NCBI GenBank assembly: GCA_005787665.1
Contig: SYAB01000016.1
Coordinates: forward strand, 1-8,879
Length of the DNA stretch: 8,879 nucleotides
Source of the DNA: Actinomycetota bacterium
GTDB lineage: Bacteria > Actinomycetota > Actinomycetes > Mycobacteriales > Mycobacteriaceae
Direction: 5' to 3'
Under the pieces are notes generated by a model. The model saw only the letters and a program-made list of their open reading frames with translations. It was not told where the DNA came from and did no database searches. Shown in pieces: positions 1-6,158 of this stretch. Position 1 is the first letter of the stretch; every line of letters begins with the position of its first letter. A program made the translations under genes and the position numbers.

Positions 1-497
1 CGCGGGGTCTGATTGTTGAAGAAGGCCGCAAGTCCGCTGAAGAACTGGCTGACCGGATCGGCCCCGACGGCCTCGGCCGAGGGCTGACGCACACCGGCCG
101 CGACGGCCGCCGCTGCGGGCGCACGGTCGAGGCTGTCCCGGGCCGCGACCGGCACCCTGGAAGGTGGGCGGCGGCGCGGCACCGCCGTGGCCCGGTCGAC
201 CGTCGCCGACGACACGCGTGGCGGAAGGACAACGGCCGGGGCCACGCGATCCCGGCGGGTCCGCACACCGTCGGCCCCCCGGGTGGCGCGCCGCGACGGG
301 GCCGCGGTAGCACGAGCGGGGCCGGTCGTTGGACCGTCGGCAGCACCGCCGCGGGGACCCATCGACGCGGCGGACGCACCGCGCGGGTCGGCACTGTCGG
401 CTGAGGCGACCCCCGAACCGCTCACCAGGAGGGCGGCACCGACCCCGAGGGCTGCGGCGAGCGGACCGAGACGTCCGACGGACATTCCTGCGTTCAC
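1..497 (-). CDS. Exported protein with low-complexity linker, N-terminal 165 residues only
   Basis: This gene runs off the left edge. I read it by translating the reverse complement: the frame stays open from a GTG at 497 down to base 3. The GTG is preceded by GGAGG with a 5-base gap, which is why I prefer it over the in-frame ATG at 485. Residues 1-33 form a signal peptide (Arg at 9, hydrophobic stretch of about 12-26, cleavage site VASA before Asp34). Residues 34 to about 140 are Ala/Arg/Pro-rich and probably disordered. Near the cut edge the sequence becomes structured, with Phe-rich 'SQFFSGLAAFFNNQTP'. I recall an 'FFNNQTP' segment from large mycobacterial secreted proteins just before Ig-like or VCBS-like repeats, so the missing part may be such repeats; this is memory, not proof. 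It diverges from the phosphoesterase gene, whose N-terminus has the same layout. Function unknown. Confidence 0.75.
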   Translation of the reverse strand, partial: MNAGMSVGRLGPLAAALGVGAALLVSGSGVASADSADPRGASAASMGPRGGAADGPTTGPARATAAPSRRATRGADGVRTRRDRVAPAVVLPPRVSSATVDRATAVPRRRPPSRVPVAARDSLDRAPAAAAVAAGVRQPSAEAVGADPVSQFFSGLAAFFNNQTP

Positions 498-561
498 AGC
501 CACCTCCACGGTGCCGGATTGCCTTCATTCGACCACCACAAGCGTCGGAGCGGTAGGGCTT

Positions 562-574
562 GGCGAACTTCGCC
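562..574. repeat. 13-bp palindrome, candidate operator
   Basis: GGCGAA-C-TTCGCC is a perfect inverted repeat with 6-bp arms and a single central base, lying between the divergent genes. It could be an operator half of a divergent switch, but nothing identifies the protein that would bind it. Confidence 0.3.
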
Positions 575-596
575 GGCGTTTCGGTGACCAAGGTCC

Positions 597-606
597 CCGA
601 CGTCGG
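597..606. repeat. 10-bp palindrome CCGACGTCGG
   Basis: A perfect even-centred palindrome in the divergent spacer, 23 bp past the end of the previous one. GC-rich genomes produce such sites by chance, so this is a weak operator candidate. Confidence 0.2.
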
Positions 607-647
607 CGCACGACGCCGCGTCGAATAGTCTGCAAGAGGCTGTGAGC

Positions 648-663
648 AGCGGCGACAGCCGCT
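648..663. repeat. Inverted repeat touching the -10 of the phosphoesterase gene
   Basis: AGCGGC-GACA-GCCGCT has perfect 6-bp arms and a 4-base spacer. Its last base is the first base of the putative -10 hexamer at 663-668, so it lies between -35 and -10. A protein bound here would block transcription. The repressor reading is an inference from position only. Confidence 0.35.
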
Positions 664-668
664 AACGT
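663..668 (+). promoter_or_regulatory. Putative -10 element (TAACGT) for the phosphoesterase gene
   Basis: TAACGT fits the mycobacterial TANNNT -10 pattern. Transcription would begin near 674-676, giving a leader of about 25 bases that contains the GGGAG ribosome site. The -35 area, CTGTGA at 640-645, is weak. A second TANNNT (TAGTCT, 626-631) lies further upstream and is an alternative. Confidence 0.4.
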
Positions 669-700
669 CACCGACACGCGCAGTCAAGATGGGAGCCCCG

Positions 701-3700
701 ATGTCGTCAATCAAGCAGGTGTGTCTTGGCGTCGCGGTCGCCGGGCTGGTGGCCGGCGGCGGTTCCGCCGCCGCGGCGGGTGTCGCCTACGCGGACACAT
801 CGGGCCCGGATTCCACCTCGGCCGCGGACTCTGCCGCCACCGAATCGTCGGGCCGGTCGGCAAAGGAGACGTCCCGATCCCGCACCCGGACCCCTAAGGC
901 GGCCGCGGCCGAACCGGCAGCCGGCGGCCCATCCGCCAGATCGGCCTCCCCCGCCCGCAGGAACAACGATGACCGGCGGGTGCCGGGACGCACCCGGGCG
1001 GCTGCTCCGGATCCGGAGCCCACGGCCGCCATCCCGCAGCGCACCCGGGACCACGGCGTAGTGGCCGGCCCGGTGTCCGCCGACGTCGCCGTCCCGCGGG
1101 CGTCCGACGCCGCCGCTGCCGTTCCTGCTCCCGCCCCGGTATCCGCCGTGGAACGTCCCGCGGCGGTCGTCGCGATCGCCGCGCCGGCCGCGGTCGCGGC
1201 ACCGGTCCCGACCGTTCCCGCCCCGGCGCCGGTCCCGTTGCTCCCACTGCCGACCGCACCCGCGCTGCCGGTCGCGCCGGCCAGCGCGGTCACCGTCGGC
1301 TCCGCGGGCACCACCAGCCGCCGGACCTCCCTGGCGGCAACCTCCGCCCAGATCGATGACACCCCGACCCACGTCCTGCTGATCGGCACCGACGGCGCCA
1401 ACTTGAGCAAGATCCTGGAATACACCTACGACGATCCCGACAGTGGCTTCCGGCGGGCGATGGACGAGGGTGTCACCGGGGCGACGACGCTGGTCGGCAA
1501 CACCACCATCTCCGGTCCGTCGTGGTCGACGATTCTCACCGGAGCGTGGGACAACAAGACCGGCGTGATCAACAACCTGTTCGACCCGGCGCCCTACACC
1601 GCGTGGCCGACGGCGATCAACCTCATCGAGTTCACCAAACCCGCTGTCAACACCGCGGTCTTCGCCAACTGGCAGTACATCAACGACATCGCCGACGCCG
1701 GCGGGTTCCCCGCCGACGAGAACGTGTTCGTCGATTTCGACACTAGCTGGGAGGACACCGACGACCTCGTCGTCGACGCCACCATCGACTATATCAACTC
1801 CATCGACGGGCCCGAGTCGAGCTTCGTCTTCTCCTACCAGGTCGCCGTCGACGAGGCGGGTCATCTGCACGGTGGGGCATCACCGGAGTACGCGGCCGCG
1901 GTGATCAACACCAGCGAGAACATCGCCCGGATCCTGGACGCCATCGACGAATGGGAGCAGAACAACCAGGGCGAGGAGTGGACGGTCATCATCACCACCG
2001 ATCACGGCCATCAGGCCTCGGTCGGATTCGGTCACGGCTTCCAGTCCCCCGACGAGACGTCGGCGTTCGTCATGATCGACCTCGAGGGTGACGACACCGA
2101 CGACGGCAAGCAGAACCTGGGCTTCAGCAACGCCGACATCACCCCGACCATCGTCAATCTGTTCGGCATCGACCAGCGGTCGGACTTCGACGGGGTTCCG
2201 CTACAGGACAAGGCGACCGGCATCGTCGACCCGGTCGATCTCAAGCAGGCCCTCAGCGACGCGGTCGGGATGTACGGCTATCCGGATATCGGCACCGCGC
2301 TCGCCCTGGGCACCAGGACGATCTTCGCCTCGATCCCGTACTTCCTCGACGGGTTCGTCACCGATATCACCGTCCAGTTGCAGGCCATCACCGAACAGGA
2401 CATCTTCCTGATCAGCGCGCTGGCCGGTGTGACCGAGTTCGCGGTCCAGGTCGTCGGCGACGTGCTGGTCGGGGTGACCCAGGCGGTGGCCCGGGTGGTC
2501 GCCACCCTGACCGGGTCCGGCACCATCCCGCCGACCGAGGACCCGCTGGGGACCGGCGCCCCTTCGGCCGAAGCCCAACTCGTCAGCGCCACCACCGTCG
2601 CCGCCCAGTCCGCGATCACCAGCGCCAACCTGCTACTCAACCCGGGAGCCGAGGTCGGCGACCCGTCGCTGTCGGGATTCAGTTCCGTGACGATCCCCGG
2701 CTGGACGGTGTCCCGGGGCACGCCCACCGTCATCGGGTACGGCACGCCACGCAACCTCTGGCCGACCGGCACCAGCTTCAAGATGCCGGACCTGCCCTCC
2801 TTCCTGAGCTTCCCCAAGGCCAAGACCGGCCCGGCCGACGGCGGCGCCCAGTTCTTCGGCGGCGGCGACGTCTCCACCGGTGTGCTGTCCCAGACCATCG
2901 ACCTCAGCGCGGCATCCGGCGCCATCGACGGCGGCCTGGTGAGCTACACCCTGAGCGGCTGGTTCGGCGGGTTCCTCTTCGACCCGTCCTCGGCCTCGCT
3001 GCAGGTAAACTTCCTCGACGGGAATAAGCTGTATCTGGGCAGCGCCCAGATCGGGCCGGTCGGCGCACTGGACCGCTGGCTGCAGACCGGTTTTCGGGAA
3101 CGCGAGACCGACGGCTACCTCCCCGAAGGCACCCGCAGCGCCCAGGTGGTGCTGACCCTGGAGGACCGCAACCCGCGTTTCATCGGCTTCCGCGCCGACT
3201 ACAACAACGCTTACGCCGACAGCCTGTCGTTCACCATCGGCTCCGACCTCGTCACCCCGGCAGCCCTGGAGCCGCCGGCCTCCACGGTCGGGGAACTCGA
3301 CCACGTCTTCATGGTCTACATGGAGAACAAGGGCTACACCGACATCGTCGGCAGCCCCAAAGCGCCGTTCCTCAACAGCCTGATCAACGCCTACGGCTCG
3401 GCCACGGCCTACCACGGCCTGACCCACCCCAGCCTGCCGAACTACTACCCGATCATCGGCGGCACCGACTTCGGGCTGACCTACAACTGCGGGACGCCGT
3501 GCATCGACGCCGAGACCACCCTGGTCTCCAACATCGAAGGTGCCAACAAGACCTGGGCGGGTTACGCGCAGAGCATGCCGGCGCCGGGCACCCTGACCCC
3601 ATCAGGCGATTACTCCCCCAGCCAGCTACCGTTCTTCGCTTTCCGCAGCATTGCTAACGACCCGGCCCGCGCGGCCAATGTCAAGCCGTTGGAACAGATG

Positions 3701-4219
3701 GCGACCGATCTGGCCAACCCCGACACCGCCCCGAACTTCGCCTGGTTCGCCGCCAACGAGGAATTCAACGGCGAGGGTCCCGTCGACTTCCCCTGGGGCA
3801 TCCTGAAGTTCGCGATCAGCCAGCTCGAGATCGGCAACCCCTACAACATCCCGGCCCTGGATCAGTTCCTGTCCGAGACGGTTCCGGTGGTGCTGAACTC
3901 GGCGACCTGGAACGACCCGACGCGGAAGTCCGCCTTGTTCGTCACCTTCGACGAGGACAACAACAACACCTCCCTGGGCTTCGGCAACCAGGACAACCGC
4001 GTCGTCATGGTCGTCATCCCCTCGCCGGGGGCGATCGCGGAGGGGATGCGCGCCGGTGCGTTCACCGCGTCGAACTACTACAACCACTACAGCCTGCTGC
4101 GCACCATCGAGGAGTCGCTCGGCATCGACGCCCGACTGACCGACAACGACCGATACGCCACACCGATGAACGAGTTCTGGGACGGCGCGGGGACATCCGG
4201 CGCCGGATCGGTGGTCTAG
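701..4219 (+). CDS. Exported dual-domain phosphoesterase (NPP-type phosphodiesterase plus PF04185-type phosphoesterase)
   Basis: Predicted secreted enzyme of 1172 residues with two phosphoester-hydrolysing domains. I start at ATG 701 because GGGAG (691-695) sits 5 bases ahead; the ATG at 689 overlaps that site. Layout: signal peptide 1-31 (cleavage AYA before Asp32); Pro/Ala/Arg-rich linker to about 215; type I phosphodiesterase/alkaline phosphatase fold about 226-510, with Asp231, nucleophile candidate Ser271 (ISGPSW), Asp384, His388, Asp434, His435 and His445, a full two-metal set; amphipathic helical stretch about 510-640; beta-rich module about 644-855 beginning 'LLNPGAE'; PF04185 domain 866 to about 1150 with Glu875-Asn876, Ser911 (HPSLPNY), Asp1084-Glu1085 and His1129. 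The Glu-Asn, Ser and Asp-Glu set matches my memory of Francisella AcpA. Substrate unknown; phosphodiester, phospholipid or phosphomonoester are all possible. Domain identity is firm; the reactions are inferred. Confidence 0.9.
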   Translation: MSSIKQVCLGVAVAGLVAGGGSAAAAGVAYADTSGPDSTSAADSAATESSGRSAKETSRSRTRTPKAAAAEPAAGGPSARSASPARRNNDDRRVPGRTRAAAPDPEPTAAIPQRTRDHGVVAGPVSADVAVPRASDAAAAVPAPAPVSAVERPAAVVAIAAPAAVAAPVPTVPAPAPVPLLPLPTAPALPVAPASAVTVGSAGTTSRRTSLAATSAQIDDTPTHVLLIGTDGANLSKILEYTYDDPDSGFRRAMDEGVTGATTLVGNTTISGPSWSTILTGAWDNKTGVINNLFDPAPYTAWPTAINLIEFTKPAVNTAVFANWQYINDIADAGGFPADENVFVDFDTSWEDTDDLVVDATIDYINSIDGPESSFVFSYQVAVDEAGHLHGGASPEYAAAVINTSENIARILDAIDEWEQNNQGEEWTVIITTDHGHQASVGFGHGFQSPDETSAFVMIDLEGDDTDDGKQNLGFSNADITPTIVNLFGIDQRSDFDGVPLQDKATGIVDPVDLKQALSDAVGMYGYPDIGTALALGTRTIFASIPYFLDGFVTDITVQLQAITEQDIFLISALAGVTEFAVQVVGDVLVGVTQAVARVVATLTGSGTIPPTEDPLGTGAPSAEAQLVSATTVAAQSAITSANLLLNPGAEVGDPSLSGFSSVTIPGWTVSRGTPTVIGYGTPRNLWPTGTSFKMPDLPSFLSFPKAKTGPADGGAQFFGGGDVSTGVLSQTIDLSAASGAIDGGLVSYTLSGWFGGFLFDPSSASLQVNFLDGNKLYLGSAQIGPVGALDRWLQTGFRERETDGYLPEGTRSAQVVLTLEDRNPRFIGFRADYNNAYADSLSFTIGSDLVTPAALEPPASTVGELDHVFMVYMENKGYTDIVGSPKAPFLNSLINAYGSATAYHGLTHPSLPNYYPIIGGTDFGLTYNCGTPCIDAETTLVSNIEGANKTWAGYAQSMPAPGTLTPSGDYSPSQLPFFAFRSIANDPARAANVKPLEQMATDLANPDTAPNFAWFAANEEFNGEGPVDFPWGILKFAISQLEIGNPYNIPALDQFLSETVPVVLNSATWNDPTRKSALFVTFDEDNNNTSLGFGNQDNRVVMVVIPSPGAIAEGMRAGAFTASNYYNHYSLLRTIEESLGIDARLTDNDRYATPMNEFWDGAGTSGAGSVV

Positions 4220-4233
4220 CGGACCGGGCAGGC

Positions 4234-4239
4234 CATACT
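4234..4239 (+). promoter_or_regulatory. Putative -10 (CATACT) for a leaderless SDR transcript
   Basis: CATACT differs from the TANNNT pattern at one base and ends 7 bases before the GTG at 4247, so transcription could begin at the start codon. No ribosome site lies at a normal distance from that GTG (the nearest AGG-like bases are about 13 bases away). Supported by the similar arrangement at three later genes. Confidence 0.35.
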
Positions 4240-4246
4240 GGTCGCC

Positions 4247-5101
4247 GTGGGCACCTACGCGGTCACCGGGTCGGCGTCCGGCATGGGCGGCGCCGTGGTC
4301 GCCGCACTGCGCGAAGCGGGCCACACCGTCATCGGTGTCGACATCAAGGGTGCCGACATCAGGGCCGACCTCTCCACTGCGGCCGGTCGTCGGGGCGCGG
4401 CCGCCGACGTGCTCGCGGCGTGCGCGGGGGTGCTGGACGGCGCGGTGCTCGCCGCCGGTCTGGGGCCGACGCCGGGCGCCGAGCGGCTGATCACCGAGGT
4501 CAACTACTTCGGGGTCACCGATCTGCTGCAGGCCTGGCATCCCGCCCTTGCCGCCGCGCAGCGGGCCAAAGTCGTTGTCTTCGCCAGCAATTCGACCACC
4601 ACCGTGCCCGCCGTCCCCGGCCGTGCCGTCCGCGCGCTGTTGGCCGGTGACGCCGCGAAGGCGTTGCGCTCCTACCGGTTGTTCGGCCCGCTCTCGCCAC
4701 CGATGGCCTATGCCGCATCCAAGATCGCCGTGAGCCGCTGGGTGCGCCGTCACGCGGTGACCCCGGAATGGGCGGGGGCGGGGATTCGGCTCAATGCCCT
4801 CGCGCCGGGGGCCATCATGACCCCGATGCTGGAGCAGCAGCTGGCCAGCCCCGCCGAAGCGAAGAACGTCCGCCGGTTCCCGGTGCCCATCGGTGGGTTC
4901 GGCGACGCCAACCAACTCGCCGACTGGGTGGTGTTCATGCTCTCCGAGTCCGCCGATTTCCTCTGCGGCAGTGTGGTTTTCGTCGATGGCGGCTCGGATG
5001 CCTATTTCCGGGCCGATGATTGGCCGCGGCCGGTGCCGGTCCGCGGAGTTCCGTCGTACCTGTGGCGGACCAGGAAATTCCTCGAAAGGAGCAGATCATG
5101 A
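4247..5101 (+). CDS. Short-chain dehydrogenase/reductase (classical SDR)
   Basis: A 284-residue NAD(P)-dependent oxidoreductase of the classical SDR family, cytoplasmic. The Rossmann motif TGSASGMG covers residues 6-13, directly after the GTG start, which supports that start. An acidic residue ends strand 2 (VIGVD), favouring NAD over NADP. The catalytic set is a Ser at 114 or 116 (FASNS), Tyr155 and Lys159 (YAASK). A PG motif (LAPGAIMTPM) and a C-terminal VDGG motif complete the fold. The N-terminal 'GSASGMG...VIGVD' pattern and 'MAYAASK...RWVRRHAV' block resemble SDRs annotated as 3-alpha-hydroxysteroid or related dehydrogenases, but the substrate cannot be read from sequence. It begins 27 bases after the phosphoesterase gene and its stop overlaps the inhibitor lipoprotein start by ATGA, so those two are probably coupled in translation. 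Confidence 0.92.
   Translation: MGTYAVTGSASGMGGAVVAALREAGHTVIGVDIKGADIRADLSTAAGRRGAAADVLAACAGVLDGAVLAAGLGPTPGAERLITEVNYFGVTDLLQAWHPALAAAQRAKVVVFASNSTTTVPAVPGRAVRALLAGDAAKALRSYRLFGPLSPPMAYAASKIAVSRWVRRHAVTPEWAGAGIRLNALAPGAIMTPMLEQQLASPAEAKNVRRFPVPIGGFGDANQLADWVVFMLSESADFLCGSVVFVDGGSDAYFRADDWPRPVPVRGVPSYLWRTRKFLERSRS
5085..5091 (+). promoter_or_regulatory. Ribosome binding site AAAGGAG that fixes the lipoprotein start
   Basis: AAAGGAG lies 6 bases before the ATG at 5098, inside the 3' end of the SDR gene. The same reading frame is open further upstream, with an ATG at 5020, but only the 5098 start gives a proper lipoprotein signal peptide, and only it has this site. Confidence 0.75.
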
Positions 5102-5547
5102 ATCGCTGTGCAGGAGTTCTGGCCGCGGCGGTGCTCGCCGCAGGCCCACTGGCGGGGTGCGCGAGCAAGGAGGAAGCGCCCGAGGCGGGGGGCCTGCGCA
5201 CCACGACGATCGAGATCTCCTACGACGACCTGCAGAACCAGAAGCAGACCAGTCGCAGCGTCACCCTGGCGGTCGGCGACTTCCTGCAGGTCAGTCTGGG
5301 CTCGAACGCCTCCACCGGCTTCCAGTGGTCGGAGGAGATGCTGATCTCGGACCCGAAGGTGATGTCGCAGACCGGCCACGAGACCATCGCGGCGCCCACC
5401 GACCGCCCCGGGGCACCCGGCAAGGACGTATGGATGTTGCAGGCGATGGCGCCCGGCAACTCCACGGTGTCGGCCACCTACGGACGTCCCTGGTCGGGCG
5501 GCGAGAAGGACGTCTGGGTCTTCACCGCCAACGTGACGGTCAGCTGA
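5098..5547 (+). CDS. Chagasin-family (I42) cysteine protease inhibitor, lipoprotein
   Basis: A 149-residue predicted lipoprotein. The lipobox LAGC places the lipidated cysteine at 21, so the mature domain should sit outside the cytoplasmic membrane. The rest matches the I42/chagasin inhibitor fold: the first inhibitory loop NASTGF at 70-75 (family pattern NPTTG), the second loop GAPGKDVW at 105-112 (family pattern GxGG followed by a Trp strand), and the third loop RPW at 130-132. The order and spacing of the three loops are those of the family, which blocks papain-like (C1) cysteine proteases. The target here is unknown: an endogenous envelope protease or a host protease are both possible. 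It overlaps the SDR stop by 4 bases. Loop 1 has Ala-Ser where Pro-Thr is usual, so strength of inhibition is uncertain. Confidence 0.85.
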   Translation: MNRCAGVLAAAVLAAGPLAGCASKEEAPEAGGLRTTTIEISYDDLQNQKQTSRSVTLAVGDFLQVSLGSNASTGFQWSEEMLISDPKVMSQTGHETIAAPTDRPGAPGKDVWMLQAMAPGNSTVSATYGRPWSGGEKDVWVFTANVTVS

Positions 5548-5555
5548 CACCCCGC

Positions 5556-5582
5556 GAGTCACTGGCGTAACTCCAGTCACTC
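5556..5582 (+). repeat. Hairpin of paired AGTCACT elements between two lipoprotein genes
   Basis: GAGTCACTGG (5556-5565) pairs with CCAGTCACTC (5573-5582) across a 7-base loop, with one C:C mismatch in ten. The 7-mer AGTCACT, itself an odd palindrome, occurs twice 18 bases apart (5557 and 5575). A second small direct repeat, GCGTA(A)CTC, occurs at 5565-5573 and 5586-5593, the latter crossing the -10. There is no T run, so a simple intrinsic terminator is unlikely. An operator over the -35 of the next promoter is the better guess. Confidence 0.45.
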
Positions 5583-5588
5583 GGTGCG

Positions 5589-5594
5589 TACTCT
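5589..5594 (+). promoter_or_regulatory. Putative -10 (TACTCT) for a leaderless lipoprotein transcript
   Basis: TACTCT matches TANNNT and ends 6 bases before the GTG at 5601. No Shine-Dalgarno sequence precedes that GTG. The spacing fits transcription beginning at or next to the start codon. The -35 region lies within the AGTCACT hairpin and has no clear consensus. Confidence 0.5.
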
Positions 5595-5600
5595 GGTCAG

Positions 5601-6149
5601 GTGCGGATCTCCAACCGGGTGAGGGCCGGCCTGGCGGCAGCCTGGCTGCTCACGGCCGCGGTCAGCGCCGGGTGCACCACCACCGTCGACGGGGTGGCGA
5701 GCTGTCCCGGATGCGGGTCCGGCACCGAACCCGACTTCCCGACCACCCGGCCGACCGCCCCGCCGACATCGAGCCCACCGTCGACCGGCACCGAGGCGCC
5801 GCCGGGTGCGGAGACGCTGGTTCCCAACGCCAACGGCTACGTCTACCTGGAGACCAAGTCCGGAAAGACCCGCTGCCAACTCTCGGCGGACACGGTGGGC
5901 TGCGAGTCGGAGTTCAGCGACTCCCCGGTGATCGACGGGGAACGGGCCACCGGGGTCGAGGTCTCCGCCGACGGCAGCAATCGGTGGGTGGTGGGAAACC
6001 TCGGGGCGATGCCGACCACCAGGATCGACTACGCGACGTACACCGCGGTGGGCTGGACCATCGTGGCCAGTACCGACGGCACCCGGTTCACCAATCAGGG
6101 CACCGGCCGCGGAATGTCCGTCAGCACCGAGGGTGTGGACTTCTTCTAG
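5601..6149 (+). CDS. Small mycobacterial lipoprotein of unknown function
   Basis: A 182-residue predicted lipoprotein. The signal peptide ends in SAGC, with the lipidated cysteine at 25, followed by 'TTTVDGVAS', a run typical of mycobacterial lipoproteins. A CxxC pair (Cys35, Cys38) comes next, then a Pro/Thr/Ser-rich tether to about residue 70. The C-terminal domain (about 75-182) begins GYVYLETKSGKTRCQL, has Cys92 and Cys101 that could form a disulfide, and shows alternating beta-strand character (RWVVGNL, TYTAVGWTIVAS) with a closing 'GRGMSVSTEGVDFF'. I recall similar two-cysteine domains in other exported mycobacterial proteins but cannot name a family with confidence. It lies 53 bases after the inhibitor gene and 9 bases before the LLM oxidoreductase gene. 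No catalytic motif is visible. Confidence 0.85.
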   Translation: MRISNRVRAGLAAAWLLTAAVSAGCTTTVDGVASCPGCGSGTEPDFPTTRPTAPPTSSPPSTGTEAPPGAETLVPNANGYVYLETKSGKTRCQLSADTVGCESEFSDSPVIDGERATGVEVSADGSNRWVVGNLGAMPTTRIDYATYTAVGWTIVASTDGTRFTNQGTGRGMSVSTEGVDFF

Positions 6150-6152
6150 GCT
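6147..6152 (+). promoter_or_regulatory. Putative -10 (TAGGCT) formed by the upstream stop codon
   Basis: The TAG stop of the lipoprotein gene is the first half of TAGGCT, which fits TANNNT and ends 6 bases before the GTG at 6159. The only purine run upstream is a weak AGG, 8 bases away. Leaderless transcription is the likelier reading, but readthrough from upstream is not excluded. Confidence 0.4.
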
Positions 6153-6158
6153 GACCCG

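Larger units (their letters stand above)
498..700. promoter_or_regulatory. Divergent intergenic region between two exported-protein genes
   Basis: These 203 bases must hold the promoters of both flanking genes. I see three perfect short palindromes (562-574, 597-606, 648-663) and the 8-mer TCGGTGAC at 581-588, which recurs inverted as GTCACCGA at 667-674. The plus-strand gene has a TANNNT -10 at 663-668. For the minus-strand gene I found no perfect TANNNT. The ribosome binding sites are GGAGG (minus strand, next to the GTG at 497) and GGGAG at 691-695. Short palindromes are common in GC-rich DNA, so an operator role is an inference. Confidence 0.55.

Noticed and set aside
187..645. Plus-strand open frame of 152 codons
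   Set aside because: It lies opposite the minus-strand exported-protein gene, which has a proper signal peptide and ribosome site. The plus-strand reading is Arg/Pro/Ala-rich shadow sequence and runs on through the divergent spacer.
707..1870. Long minus-strand frame opposite the phosphoesterase gene
   Set aside because: High GC leaves long antisense frames. The translation is Gly/Arg/Asp-rich without motifs, while the plus strand encodes a signal peptide and recognisable catalytic motifs.
3626..4915. Minus-strand frame of 429 codons crossing the phosphoesterase and SDR genes
   Set aside because: It spans two well-supported plus-strand genes and their junction and shows only low-complexity Gly/Arg/Asp sequence.
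5020..5097. Earlier in-frame ATG for the I42 inhibitor
   Set aside because: It would add 26 residues ahead of a clean lipoprotein signal and lacks a ribosome site, whereas ATG 5098 has AAAGGAG 6 bases upstream.
5556..5582. Hairpin as an intrinsic terminator
   Set aside because: The stem has a mismatch, is not especially GC-rich, and no T run follows; it lies over the -35 region of the next promoter.
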